From: Streptomyces sp. R21
Lineage (GTDB): Bacteria; Actinomycetota; Actinomycetes; Streptomycetales; Streptomycetaceae
DNA length: 64,000 nt
Direction of reading: 5' to 3'
NCBI RefSeq assembly: GCF_041051975.1
Contig: NZ_CP163435.1
Coordinates: 3,906,001 to 3,970,000 of the forward strand
In this document: positions 56,314 through 64,000 of the stretch, one piece after another
Position numbering within the stretch: the first letter of the stretch is position 1
Layout: every line of letters starts with the position of its first letter
Translations under genes and position numbers: made by a program
The notes under the pieces: generated by a model
The model's database searches: none
The model's input: only the letters and a program-made list of their open reading frames with translations
What the model was told of the DNA's origin: nothing

Positions 56314-57894
56314 TCAGAACGCATCCGTAGGCACGTAAGTCCCCCAGACCCCCCGCAGCGCGTTGCAGACCTCGCCCACCGTCGCGCGTGCGCGCAGGGC
56401 GTCCTTCATCGGGTAGAGGACGTTGTCCGTGCCCTCCGCCGCCTTCTTCAGCTCGGCGAGGGCCGCATCGACGGCCGACTGGTCGCGGTCGGCGCGCAGC
56501 TTGGCGAGGCGTTCCGCCTGCTGGGCCTCGATGGCCGGGTCGACGCGGAGGGGCTCGTACGGCTCCTCGGCGTCGAGCTGGAAGCGGTTGACGCCGACGA
56601 CGACGCGCTCGCCGGAGTCGGTCTCCTGGGCGATGCGGTACGCGCTGCGCTCGATCTCGCCCTTCTGGAAGCCGTGCTCGATGGCGTTGACGGCGCCGCC
56701 CAGCTCTTCGACCTTCGCCATGAGTTCGACGGCGGCGGCCTCGACCTCGTCGGTCATCTGCTCGATGACGTACGAGCCGGCGAAGGGGTCGACGGTCGCG
56801 GTCACGTCGGTCTCGTAGGCGAGGACCTGCTGCGTGCGGAGCGCGAGGCGGGCCGACTTGTCGGTCGGCAGCGCGATCGCCTCGTCGAAGGAGTTGGTGT
56901 GCAGCGACTGCGTGCCGCCGAGCACGGCGGCGAGACCCTGGACGGCGACGCGCACCAGGTTCACCTCCGGCTGCTGCGCGGTCAGCTGCACGCCCGCGGT
57001 CTGCGTGTGGAAGCGCAGCATCAGCGACTTCGGGTTCTTCGCGCCGAACTCGTCCTTCATCACGCGGGCCCAAATGCGCCTGGCCGCACGGAACTTGGCG
57101 ACCTCTTCGAGGATCGTCGTACGCGAGACGAAGAAGAAGGACAGCCGGGGGGCGAAGTCGTCGACGTCCATGCCGGCCGCGACCGCCGTGCGGACGTACT
57201 CGATGCCGTCCGCCAGCGTGAACGCGATCTCCTGCGCGGGCGAGGCGCCGGCCTCGGCCATGTGGTAGCCGGAGATCGAGATCGTGTTCCACTTCGGGAT
57301 CTCGGTCCTGCAGTACTTGAAGATGTCCGCGATCAGCCGCAGCGACGGCTTGGGCGGGAAGATGTACGTCCCGCGCGCGATGTACTCCTTCAGCACGTCG
57401 TTCTGGATCGTGCCCGTCAGCTGGTCGGCCGGGACGCCCTGCTCCTCGCCGACGAGCTGGTACATCAGCAGGAGCAGCGCGGCGGGAGCGTTGATCGTCA
57501 TCGACGTCGACACCTTGTCCAGCGGGATGCCGCCGAACAGGATCCGCATGTCCTCGATCGAGTCGATGGCGACGCCGACCTTGCCGACCTCGCCGGAGGC
57601 GATCTTGGCGTCGGAGTCGTGGCCCATCTGGGTGGGCAGGTCGAAGGCGACGGAGAGCCCCATCGTGCCGTTGGCGATCAGCTGCTTGTAGCGGGCGTTC
57701 GACTCCACCGCCGTACCGAAGCCGGCGTACTGCCGCATCGTCCACGGGCGGCCGGTGTACATCGACGGGTAGACGCCTCGCGTGAAGGGGTACTTCCCGG
57801 GCTCGCCCAGCTTCTCCGCCGGATCCCAGCCCTCCAGAGCATCAGGCCCGTAGACCGGCTCGATGGGCAGTCCGGACTCCGACTCGCGCGCCAT
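56314..57894 (-). CDS. B12-dependent acyl-CoA mutase, large subunit without cobalamin domain
   Basis: 526-residue catalytic TIM-barrel subunit of the methylmalonyl-CoA mutase family. GEPGKYPFTRGVYPSMYTGRPWTMRQYAGFG, SVAFDLPTQMG, GTIQNDVLKEYIARGTY, SISGYHMAEAGA, FHTQTAGVQLTAQQPEVN and GGTQSLHTNSFDEAIALP are all present. Tyr56 and Arg174 correspond to the Tyr89/Arg207 pair of methylmalonyl-CoA mutases that becomes Phe/Gln in isobutyryl-CoA mutase. There is no C-terminal B12-binding domain, so it needs a separate small subunit, not found nearby. The ATG at 57894 begins the family's usual N-terminal arm. Confidence 0.92.
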   Translation of the reverse strand: MARESESGLPIEPVYGPDALEGWDPAEKLGEPGKYPFTRGVYPSMYTGRPWTMRQYAGFGTAVESNARYKQLIANGTMGLSVAFDLPTQMGHDSDAKIASGEVGKVGVAIDSIEDMRILFGGIPLDKVSTSMTINAPAALLLLMYQLVGEEQGVPADQLTGTIQNDVLKEYIARGTYIFPPKPSLRLIADIFKYCRTEIPKWNTISISGYHMAEAGASPAQEIAFTLADGIEYVRTAVAAGMDVDDFAPRLSFFFVSRTTILEEVAKFRAARRIWARVMKDEFGAKNPKSLMLRFHTQTAGVQLTAQQPEVNLVRVAVQGLAAVLGGTQSLHTNSFDEAIALPTDKSARLALRTQQVLAYETDVTATVDPFAGSYVIEQMTDEVEAAAVELMAKVEELGGAVNAIEHGFQKGEIERSAYRIAQETDSGERVVVGVNRFQLDAEEPYEPLRVDPAIEAQQAERLAKLRADRDQSAVDAALAELKKAAEGTDNVLYPMKDALRARATVGEVCNALRGVWGTYVPTDAF

Positions 57895-58104
57895 TGCTGT
57901 GCCTCCCGCTGAAGCTACTTACTGGTAGGACCGACCCTCGCCACGGACTGTAGCTGCGGCCGTGCGCGGGGTGGAGAGGACCGCGCTGGGACCTTGCTCA
58001 CAGAGTCCATTCCCAGCATGGCGCGTCGTTCGCAACCGGGCGCGCGTGGGGAGCATCTCAGGTGACACGACGACGCACCGGGGGTTGGATTGCGTACGAC
58101 TGGT

Positions 58105-58899
58105 ATGAGGAGTTCGCTGGCCGCCATCGTGGCGCTCGTAGCGGTGAGCGGCTGTACGGCCCAGGCCGTGGACTCGCACGGGAGGACACCCTCGGCCGCC
58201 GCGAAGACGGGCCGTTCGGCCACGCCCGACGACGACAGACCGGGCAGCTCGACCCCGTCCGCCGCCGCGAAGGTCCTCTGGTCGCACGGCGACAAGGGCA
58301 CGGACGTCCGTAGGGTCCAGGCCCGGCTGCACCAGGTCGCCTGGCTCATCCCGGCGCCGACGGGGACGTACGACTCCCCCACGGTCGCCGCCGTGAAGGG
58401 CTTCCAGGGCAAGCGGGGCCTGCCGCGCACCGGCGAGATGGACGCCGTGACCTGGCAGCGGCTGCGGCGTATGACGCACGATCCGGCCGACTGGGAGCTC
58501 TACCCGTACGGCGGGCAGCCGGTCGCGAAGCCGGATCCGCGCTGTATGACGGGCCGGGTGCTGTGCGTCAGCAAGAAGAGCCGCACACTGCGCTGGATGA
58601 TCGACGGCCGGACGGTCTCGTCGATGGACGTGCGGTTCGGCTCGCAGTACACGCCGACCCGCGAAGGTGTGTTCAACGTCTACTTCAAGTCCCGCCACCA
58701 CGTGTCGACGATCTACCACACGCCCATGCCGTACGCGATGTTCTTCAGCGGTGGCCAGGCGGTCCACTACTCCGCCGACTTCGCGGCCCGCGGCTACTAC
58801 GGCGCCTCGCACGGCTGCGTCAACGTACGGGACGAGGGGAAGGTCTCGGCGCTGTTCGCGCAGGTCCGCGACGGGGACAAGGTCGTCATCTACTGGTGA
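58105..58899 (+). CDS. L,D-transpeptidase lipoprotein with peptidoglycan-binding domain
   Basis: 264 residues. Lipoprotein signal peptide with lipobox Val-Ser-Gly-Cys17, a Ser/Ala/Pro linker, PG_binding_1 domain (GDKGTDVRRVQARLHQVAWL...TYDSPTVAAVKGFQGKRGLPRTGEMDAVTWQRL), then a YkuD L,D-transpeptidase catalytic domain ending in YYGASHGCVNV, where Cys237 is the nucleophile. It forms 3-3 crosslinks or attaches proteins in the wall. An ATG at 58105 with no ribosome-binding site is chosen because the signal peptide begins there. Divergent from the mutase gene; terminator follows. Confidence 0.92.
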   Translation: MRSSLAAIVALVAVSGCTAQAVDSHGRTPSAAAKTGRSATPDDDRPGSSTPSAAAKVLWSHGDKGTDVRRVQARLHQVAWLIPAPTGTYDSPTVAAVKGFQGKRGLPRTGEMDAVTWQRLRRMTHDPADWELYPYGGQPVAKPDPRCMTGRVLCVSKKSRTLRWMIDGRTVSSMDVRFGSQYTPTREGVFNVYFKSRHHVSTIYHTPMPYAMFFSGGQAVHYSADFAARGYYGASHGCVNVRDEGKVSALFAQVRDGDKVVIYW

Positions 58900-58937
58900 C
58901 GCCGTCCGGCGGAGAGCCGGGGTGACGGAGGGAGTGG

Positions 58938-58976
58938 GGCGCGGGCGGGACCGGGGGAACGTGTCCCGCCCGCGCC
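58938..58976 (+). terminator. Hairpin terminator after the L,D-transpeptidase gene
   Basis: Perfect 14-bp stem GGCGCGGGCGGGAC / GTCCCGCCCGCGCC with an 11-base loop. Confidence 0.8.
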
Positions 58977-59119
58977 GTGTGCACCGGGCCGAGAGTACGG
59001 GGGGAACTCCGGCTCGGTGCGACGGCCGATGACCAGTCGGCTCACTCATTACTGCGCCACGGCGGCCGAAAACGTCACACCTGTGTCGAAGAAATTTCAA
59101 CGAAACGGGAAACCGCAGG

Positions 59120-60259
59120 TCAGAGCGCGCTGTAGCTCGGTGTCGGGGTCGGGCTCGGGTGCGCCTGGGTGACGGCTCCGCCGTCTCCGCGGTGGCCGGC
59201 GCTCTGGTGGCCACCGCTTTGGTGGCCCTTGCCGCCGTGACCGCCGCCGCCGTCACGACCGTGGCCGCCTCCGTGGCCCTTGCCGCCGGGCCCTATGTGG
59301 TGGCCGCCGTCGTCGCCCTGGTCACCCTGGTCGTCCTGGTCCCCCTTGCCGGAACCACCACCGGAGCCGCGCTTCGAACCCTTGCCGGAGCCCTTGCCGG
59401 AGCCCTTGCCGTCGCCGGATTCGCCCTTGCCGTCGTCCGCACTGTCCAGGACGCCCTTGCAGTACTGCTTCACGCGCGTGCCGCCACCGGCCGCGTCCTC
59501 CAGGGCGCGGCGGCGGCCGGTCTCCAGGGCCTTGCCTTCGCGCAGATCGCGGCAGGACGAGAGCAGTCCGCTCGCCCCCTGACCCGACCGGCCCGCGCCC
59601 GAGTTCCCCGCGGTGTCGGAGCCGGGCCGCGCGCTCGCGTCCCCGTTCCGCCCGGTGTCGTGCGACGAGGTACCGCCGGAGGGGCCGTTCGTGGTCCCGT
59701 CGGGCGTCGGTGCCAGCAGGCCGCCCCGCTGATCGCCACTGGGTGACGGCGAGATGAGCGGGCGGTCCGGTGTCACGGCGGCCGTGACCGAGGCGGCGGG
59801 GCCGGGCCGGTCGCCGCCGAAGGGCGTCGGCAGCACTCCGGTTCCGGCCGCAACGGCGACTCCGCCGATCATTCCGGCGGCCAGCGCGGCGGCGAGTCCG
59901 AGGCGCGCGGGGCGCCCCCAGCGGGCCCGGCGGCCGTCCTGCGCGGGGCGCCCGAGGCGGACGAGGCCCGCGTCGGCGGCGTGCCCGCGACCCTTGCCGC
60001 GGCCGAGCTGGACGCCCTCGCCGACGTACCCCTCCTGGCCCCGCTGACCCACCTGAACCTTGCGGAACGCGGCCAGCGCGGCGGCCTCGCCAGGCAACTC
60101 CGCGCTGTTCAGGGCGGGTTCGGCAGCAAGGGAGCTCAGGGCCCGGGCAAGCCGGTCGGCCTCGGCACGGGTGTCGGCGTCGACGTCTTCCACCGGCTCA
60201 CCGTTCAGCAGCCGCTCCGCCGCGTCGCGGTCCAGCCACCTGTAGTGCTCGTCGGCCAT
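59120..60259 (-). CDS. Sigma-linked membrane protein (anti-sigma-like), low-complexity exterior
   Basis: 379 residues. The ~120-residue cytoplasmic N terminus (RDAAERLLNGEPVEDVDADTRAEADRLARALSSLAAEP...EAAALAAFRK) is followed by one membrane span (ARLGLAAALAAGMIGGVAVAAGTGV) and a long outside region, much of it Gly/Ser/Lys/His/Asp-rich repeats (GKGSGKGSGKGS, GGHHIGPGGKGHGGGHGRDGG), around a small Cys-containing domain (LLSSCRDLREGKALE...VKQYCKGVLD). Coupled to an upstream ECF sigma gene (TGATG overlap), so probably its membrane-bound anti-sigma factor. No zinc-binding anti-sigma motif is present. Confidence 0.8.
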   Translation of the reverse strand: MADEHYRWLDRDAAERLLNGEPVEDVDADTRAEADRLARALSSLAAEPALNSAELPGEAAALAAFRKVQVGQRGQEGYVGEGVQLGRGKGRGHAADAGLVRLGRPAQDGRRARWGRPARLGLAAALAAGMIGGVAVAAGTGVLPTPFGGDRPGPAASVTAAVTPDRPLISPSPSGDQRGGLLAPTPDGTTNGPSGGTSSHDTGRNGDASARPGSDTAGNSGAGRSGQGASGLLSSCRDLREGKALETGRRRALEDAAGGGTRVKQYCKGVLDSADDGKGESGDGKGSGKGSGKGSKRGSGGGSGKGDQDDQGDQGDDGGHHIGPGGKGHGGGHGRDGGGGHGGKGHQSGGHQSAGHRGDGGAVTQAHPSPTPTPSYSAL

Positions 60260-60921
60260 CACACATCCTTCTGCGTCCGCGGACGCGTATGCGTCACACC
60301 CGCGGACGTCGACGCGCGTGGGCGCGGTTCTCTTTGCGGGGGTACGGCGTCGAGTGCGGCGGCGGATTCCGGATCGCCGCCGAGCAGCTCCGCGAGCCGC
60401 TTCAGACCGCGGTGCGCCGCCGTGCGAACGGCTCCGGGGCGCTTGCCGAGGGCCTCCGCCGCGGTCTTGGCGTCGAGGCCGACGACGACACGCAGTACGA
60501 CGGCTTCCGCCTGGTCCTGCGGGAGCTGGGAGATGAGGGAGAGGGTGCGGCCGGTGGCCAGCGCCTCCATGGCCTCACCCGCGGTGTCGGACTCGGCGGC
60601 CCGGCCGGTCAACTCGGTCTCGTCGCCACCGATCGCGGGGCGGCGCCCACGCATCCGTATGTGGTCGAGGGCGCGGTTGCGGGCGATGCGGGCCGCCCAG
60701 CCGCGGAAGCGGTCGGCGTCGCCGTCGAAACGCCCGAGGTCACGGGCGATCTGGAGCCAGGCCTCGGAGGTGACGTCCTCCGCGTCCGGATCACCGACCA
60801 GCGTCCGTACGTATCCGAGCAACCGTGGGTGCACCGCGCGGTACACAGTCCGGAACGCGGCCTCGTCCCCGGTCTGTGCGGCAAGCACCGCGGCGGTCAG
60901 CTCCGCGTCGTCCCCCAGCAC
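60259..60921 (-). CDS. ECF sigma factor (cassette 1)
   Basis: 220 residues. Region 2 (GDEAAFRTVYRAVHPRLLGYVRTLVGDPDAEDVTSEAWLQIARDLGRFDGDADRFRGWAARIARNRALDHIRMRGRRP) and region 4 (SQLPQDQAEAVVLRVVVGLDAKTAAEALGKRPGAVRTAAHRGLKRLAELLG). It is a paralogue of the sigma factor at 62316-62972: the region 4 helices are nearly identical. GTG start with AGAGGGG upstream. The following anti-sigma-like gene overlaps its stop. Confidence 0.92.
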   Translation of the reverse strand: MLGDDAELTAAVLAAQTGDEAAFRTVYRAVHPRLLGYVRTLVGDPDAEDVTSEAWLQIARDLGRFDGDADRFRGWAARIARNRALDHIRMRGRRPAIGGDETELTGRAAESDTAGEAMEALATGRTLSLISQLPQDQAEAVVLRVVVGLDAKTAAEALGKRPGAVRTAAHRGLKRLAELLGGDPESAAALDAVPPQREPRPRASTSAGVTHTRPRTQKDV

Positions 60922-61334
60922 CCCGCGCCCCTCTTTGCGCCTAAACCGGCGCCGCTCTCGCGGACCGGGTTCTCGCCGTCGTGGTTGCTCAATCGATGGT
61001 TGCGGTCGTGTGGGGCCCTGGTCCGCAGGCCCGTTCCGCCGTTCGGCGCGAATGGCACGTTACGGCGTGAAACCGCTCCCCGTCCATGTCCGTACAACGT
61101 GCAACTATCTCGTCACGCAGTGGGGTGTGACTCGTCTCGCAGTGAGGTGTGACAGAAAGCGCACGCGTGGCGCTGTAGAGAGTACGGGCCGCCGCGCGGC
61201 CCGTACCGCGCGACGGCCGGGGCCTCTCCTGTGGGGGGTGGCGGCCCCGGCCGTCTCCGCGATGTGTGCGATGGACGGTCGAGGCGGCAATCCCGGTACG
61301 CACGGCGCTCCGCTGCGGCCTGGTGGCGCGGGGT
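60922..61334. other. Intergenic region between the two sigma cassettes
   Basis: 413 bases. A perfect 11-bp hairpin, GTACGGGCCGC / GCGGCCCGTAC (61182-61206), probably terminates cassette 2. Two near-identical 15-base direct repeats with a 22-base period (GCAGTGGGGTGTGAC at 61117-61131 and GCAGTGAGGTGTGAC at 61139-61153) lie about 200 bases upstream of the cassette 1 start and may belong to its promoter. No ORF with coding character. Confidence 0.5.
61182..61206 (-). terminator. Hairpin terminator of sigma cassette 2
   Basis: 11-bp perfect stem with CGC loop, 129 bases after the anti-sigma-like stop on the minus strand. Confidence 0.65.
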
Positions 61335-62192
61335 CTACGACTTCCCCTTGGATCTGTCCGGCTTCGGCTTCGGCGTCGTCGCCGGGGTCGCCCGTGCCGT
61401 ACTGGCCGCGCCGGGCGTGCCGGCCGTGCCGTTCCCGTTGCCCCCGGCGCTGTTCTCGGTGGCGTCGGTCCTGCCCGCGGACGGGGTGTCCTCGTCGAGT
61501 TGCGCGGCGCAGTAGGCCGCCACCTGGTCCTCGCCGCCCGCCGCGTCGACGAGCCGTTGCCAGGAGGTGGAGTCCAGCGCCTTGCCCCGGCCCTCGACCG
61601 CTTCGTACGCGCGGCAGTGGGCCTCGGTGTCCTGGGCCTGCGACGGGTGGGCGGACGGATCCGCCGAGCCGGTCGTGCCACTCGCGCCGGGTGCGGAGGT
61701 GCCCGGGGCCGCCGAGTTGCCCGCGCCCGGCGCGGAGCGGTCCGGGGCGCTGCTCGACGGTCGGGGCCGGCCCTGGCCGTCACCGTTGCCGTTGCCGTCC
61801 GACGAGGAGCCGATGGCCGCGACGGCGACCCCGCCCAGCGTCACACTCGCCGCCAGCACCGCGAACGTGGTGCGCAGCGAGCGCTTCGCCTTCGGCTGCC
61901 GCGGCCGCCAGTCGTCCCGCCGCCGGGTCCGAGCGGCATGCGCCGCGTACGCCCCCTGGTCCCGCGCCGCCCGGAAGGCGGCGACGGCCCGTGCCTCACC
62001 GTCGACGTCGAGGGCTCCCGCTCGCAGGGCGGCGGCGAGGAGGGGTTCCAGGGACCGCACTTCGCCGAAGGCTTCGGCACAGGAGTGCGCCTCGCCAGGG
62101 CGGGCGTCACCAGGGCGTGCGTCACCAGGGCGTGCGACGCGACGGTCGGGCGCCCCGCCGTTGCTGTGTCGTTCACCCATGTCCGGATCCAT
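61335..62192 (-). CDS. Sigma-linked membrane protein (anti-sigma-like), cassette 2
   Basis: 285 residues, with the same layout as the gene at 59120: a cytoplasmic N-terminal region with conserved Ala/Glu helices (LEPLLAAALRAGALDVDGEARAVAAFRAARDQGAY), one membrane span (SLRTTFAVLAASVTLGGVAVAAIG), then a low-complexity Ser/Gly/Pro/Ala region around a Cys-containing segment (AHCRAYEAVEGRGKALDSTSWQRLVDAAGGEDQVAAYCAAQLDE) similar to the one in cassette 1. It follows a 48-codon gene after the sigma gene. Probably the membrane anti-sigma partner. Start at 62192 or 62180. Confidence 0.8.
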   Translation of the reverse strand: MDPDMGERHSNGGAPDRRVARPGDARPGDARPGEAHSCAEAFGEVRSLEPLLAAALRAGALDVDGEARAVAAFRAARDQGAYAAHAARTRRRDDWRPRQPKAKRSLRTTFAVLAASVTLGGVAVAAIGSSSDGNGNGDGQGRPRPSSSAPDRSAPGAGNSAAPGTSAPGASGTTGSADPSAHPSQAQDTEAHCRAYEAVEGRGKALDSTSWQRLVDAAGGEDQVAAYCAAQLDEDTPSAGRTDATENSAGGNGNGTAGTPGAASTARATPATTPKPKPDRSKGKS

Positions 62193-62319
62193 CTCTGCCT
62201 CTGCCCGACGACTGTTCGCCGTCCCTCTCGGCCTGCTTCTGGTCGTTCTTGTTGTTCTTGGCCTGGTTGTGGCCGCCCCCGGACTGCTTACCGTTCGTCT
62301 TGGACTTCTCGCGGTTCAT
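62173..62319 (-). CDS. 48-residue charged protein between sigma and anti-sigma-like genes
   Basis: Very short ORF (MNREKSKTNGKQSGGGHNQA... ending GRDGSGHG) that is almost wholly polar: Lys, Asn, Gln, Glu, Arg, Gly and Ser, with no hydrophobic residue apart from Met and Ala. Its ATG overlaps the stop of the sigma gene (ATGA), and its stop lies inside the start region of the anti-sigma-like gene, so the three genes are translationally coupled. It has no counterpart in cassette 1. Codons are mostly G/C-ending. No known family; it may bind the sigma factor or be a disordered linker peptide. Confidence 0.6.
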   Translation of the reverse strand: MNREKSKTNGKQSGGGHNQAKNNKNDQKQAERDGEQSSGRGRDGSGHG

Positions 62320-62972
62320 CTCGACTCCCCCAGCGTCCTGGGGCCTTCATCCGTCACACCCTCGACGCCGAGCTGCCGTGCGAGGCGCTTGAGCCCCCGG
62401 TGGGCGGCGGTACGCACCGCGCCCGGCCGCTTGCCCAGGACACGCGCGGCCGAGGGCCCGTCGAGGCCGACGACCACGCGCAGCAGCACGGCCTCCGCCT
62501 GGTCCCGCGGCAGCCCCGCGACCAGCCGGAGCGCGCCCTGCGTGGAGAGCGACTCCAGCGCCTGGTCGTGCGTGCTGTGCGTGCCGGGCAGTTCGAGCAG
62601 ATCCTGTTCGAGCGCGGTCGCGCGGGGCCGTACCTTCAGCCGCCGCAGATGGTCCAGCGCCCGGTGCCGGGCGATGGTCGCGGTCCAGCCGCGGAACCCC
62701 GCCCCGTCGCCCCGGAAGCGGCTCAGGTCCCGCGCGATCTCCAGCCAGGCGTCCGACGCCACGTCCTCCGCGTCGTCGCCCACGATGCCGCGCAGATACC
62801 CCAGCAGCCCCGGCTGGACGATCCGGTACGCGACCGCGAACGCGGCCTCGTCCCCCTCCTGCGCCCGCGCGACGGCCGCACCCAGCTCCCCGTCGTGAGC
62901 CCCTACGCGGCGGGGTTCCCCTCCTTGGCCCAACACTGTCCTCGTTCGTACCGAGATCGTCCGAATGCGCAC
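62316..62972 (-). CDS. ECF sigma factor (cassette 2)
   Basis: 218 residues from the GTG at 62972. Region 2: GDEAAFAVAYRIVQPGLLGYLRGIVGDDAEDVASDAWLEIARDLSRFRGDGAGFRGWTATIARHRALDHLRRL. Region 4: AGLPRDQAEAVLLRVVVGLDGPSAARVLGKRPGAVRTAAHRGLKRLARQLG, nearly the same as the cassette 1 sigma factor, so the two genes are tandem paralogues. A GTG at 62936, preceded by GAGG, aligns better with the paralogue's start. The stop overlaps the 48-codon gene. Confidence 0.9.
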   Translation of the reverse strand: MRIRTISVRTRTVLGQGGEPRRVGAHDGELGAAVARAQEGDEAAFAVAYRIVQPGLLGYLRGIVGDDAEDVASDAWLEIARDLSRFRGDGAGFRGWTATIARHRALDHLRRLKVRPRATALEQDLLELPGTHSTHDQALESLSTQGALRLVAGLPRDQAEAVLLRVVVGLDGPSAARVLGKRPGAVRTAAHRGLKRLARQLGVEGVTDEGPRTLGESR

Positions 62973-63097
62973 CGTGGGCCACGGTCCACCGTGTCCACGC
63001 CCCCATCGTGACCAGCGCCGTACGCCACAGAAATGTCACAGCCCGTCAGACGTCCCTTCCCTGCCGCCTCTTCCCTCTCGCCTCTTCCCTCTCACCC

Positions 63098-63782
63098 TCA
63101 CGACCGGCCGTTCTCCCGCTCGGTGACGCCGCGGATGTACGGCCGCCCGCTCGCGGCGACGTACATCCGCGTCCCGCCCTCGCGCCCCTTCTCCACGAGC
63201 GGCGTGACGTGCCGGCCGTACCGGGTGGTCTCCGGAAGGGCCAACGCGCCGCCGGGGTCGCCGTCGAGTTTCCGCAGCAGTTCGTCGAGATCGCAGGAGG
63301 CGGTGGGGGCGAGGCCTGAGCTGCTCTTCATGGGCACCTTGAGGAACTTGCCGCGCGCGGATCTCGGCGAGCGCCGTGTCGGAGAGGCGCACGTACGCGT
63401 CCTTGCCGCCGGGCACGATCAGTTCGCCGCGTTGCATCGGTCCCATGTCGAAGGTGCCGGTGCAGTTGCCGTCACGGTCCATGAGCAGCGAGACCTTCCG
63501 GCCGGCCCTGCCTGCGCCGCCGGCCATGGTCACGCCCAGCCGCAGGGAGTCGGTGGTCTTGAGCAGCTCCGCCCCGGTGCGGGCGAGCCGCGTTCCGCGC
63601 ACTTCGTCCTCGGGCGTCACCGGCGCGAACGAACCGCCGCGCCACCGACGTACGGCCCCGCGCTCTTCCGGCAGCCACCCGCCGCGCGGCTTCGCCGGCC
63701 ACCTTGCCCGTAGCCACTCCAGCCACCATGACCACGACTCCGCGCTCCCTTGCTCCCCTGCCCCAGTGCTCCCCATGCGCAC
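63098..63782 (-). pseudogene. Frameshifted lipoprotein-like gene
   Basis: Two frames together resemble one Streptomyces lipoprotein of the LppX/LprG-like sort. The 5' frame ends in ARTGAELLKTTDSLRLGVTM...DRDGNCTGTFDMGPMQRGELIV...LSDTALAEIRAR. The 3' frame continues as ARGKFLKVPMKSSSGLAPTASCDLDELLRKLDGDPGG...GRHVTPLVEKG. They meet near 63357-63365 with a frame change, and about 20-25 residues normally found between the two parts seem to be missing. No signal peptide or lipobox is readable upstream. Either a decayed gene or a sequence error plus a small deletion. Confidence 0.6.
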
Positions 63783-63822
63783 ACAGGCCCCACCAGATTC
63801 AGCGGAACGGCGACGTCAAACG

Positions 63823-64000
63823 TCACGCGGAGGAACGGGGACGGCCCGCAGGTGACCTTTTCGCGCTCCGCCGCGCTGAAGCAGACGTGACCTTGAATGT
63901 GGCGTACGGGGAGGACTGGGACCCGGTCTTCCGAACGGTGTCCGGCCCGTTGAGCAGGCGGCAGGCGGCGGCGCGCGACGCGTCGGGCGAGCAGTACGTG
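63823..64000 (-). pseudogene. Partial coding fragment at the right edge
   Basis: On the minus strand the frame entering from the right edge reads YCSPDASRAAACRLLNGPDTVRKTG...YATFKV with strongly G/C-ending codons up to about 63900. The G/C-ending pattern then moves to a second frame (GHVCFSAAEREKVTCGPSPFLRVTFDVAVPLNL) down to about 63790. This suggests one protein interrupted by a frameshift. Family unknown; it may be the upstream part of the same decayed locus. Confidence 0.35.

Overview
This window is chromosomal DNA from a high-GC actinomycete, almost certainly a Streptomyces. Third codon positions are strongly G/C, GTG starts and leaderless transcripts are common, and the afsQ1/afsQ2/sigQ locus, a DUF6716 glycosyltransferase, tandem ECF sigma genes and an acyl-CoA carboxylase epsilon subunit are all typical of that genus. 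There are no tRNA, rRNA, CRISPR, transposase or prophage genes. It reads as core-chromosome sequence, with some intergenic repeats and a decaying stretch at the right edge.

1-9.4 kb: acyl-CoA carboxylase genes (pccB, epsilon, and the biotinylated alpha subunit), an SGNH esterase, a Maf pyrophosphatase, a DeoR regulator, and a Lpd-like flavoprotein that has lost the lipoamide dehydrogenase active site. 9.5-18.8 kb: purine nucleoside phosphorylase, a phosphohexomutase-family enzyme, deoxyribose-phosphate aldolase (deoC) and an operonic pair of aldehyde dehydrogenase genes, then a uridine kinase-like gene. 19-23 kb: sigQ, the AfsQ1/AfsQ2 two-component system and its lipoprotein. 23-32 kb: VanZ, PspC, adenosine deaminase, a LysR/MFS pair, a SnoaL-type ECF sigma factor, a STAS protein and an AEC transporter. 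32-40 kb: an operon running ABC ATPase, two permeases, cytidine deaminase, thymidine phosphorylase, preceded by its BMP-family nucleoside-binding lipoprotein; then an M20 amidohydrolase.

40.9-43.5 kb: a MarR/EmrB-type efflux pair. 43.5-53.4 kb: a nonulosonic-acid glycopolymer cluster (NeuB, a NeuA-HAD fusion, two polysialyltransferase-like proteins, DUF6716, a GT2, an acyltransferase, a methyltransferase) of the kind linked to Kdn teichulosonic acid. 53.4-59 kb: a TetR/FAD-monooxygenase pair, LysE, an acyl-CoA mutase large subunit, and an L,D-transpeptidase. 59-63 kb: two paralogous ECF sigma/membrane-protein cassettes, one with an extra 48-codon gene between its two partners. 63-64 kb: frameshifted remnants.

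The most coherent story is a dispersed nucleoside-catabolism regulon. A 12-bp palindrome, CTACGCGCGTAG, stands perfectly conserved in front of pnp, deoC and add, and in slightly degenerate form in front of the nucleoside ABC operon and the BMP lipoprotein gene. In the first three cases the transcript appears leaderless and the palindrome lies just upstream of the -10 box. Together these genes cover nucleoside import, deamination, phosphorolysis, deoxyribose-phosphate cleavage and, through the aldehyde dehydrogenase pair in the deoC operon, oxidation of the acetaldehyde released. That pair resembles a split ALDH16. The ABC ATPase gene in the regulon appears to lack a standard start codon and may begin with AUC.
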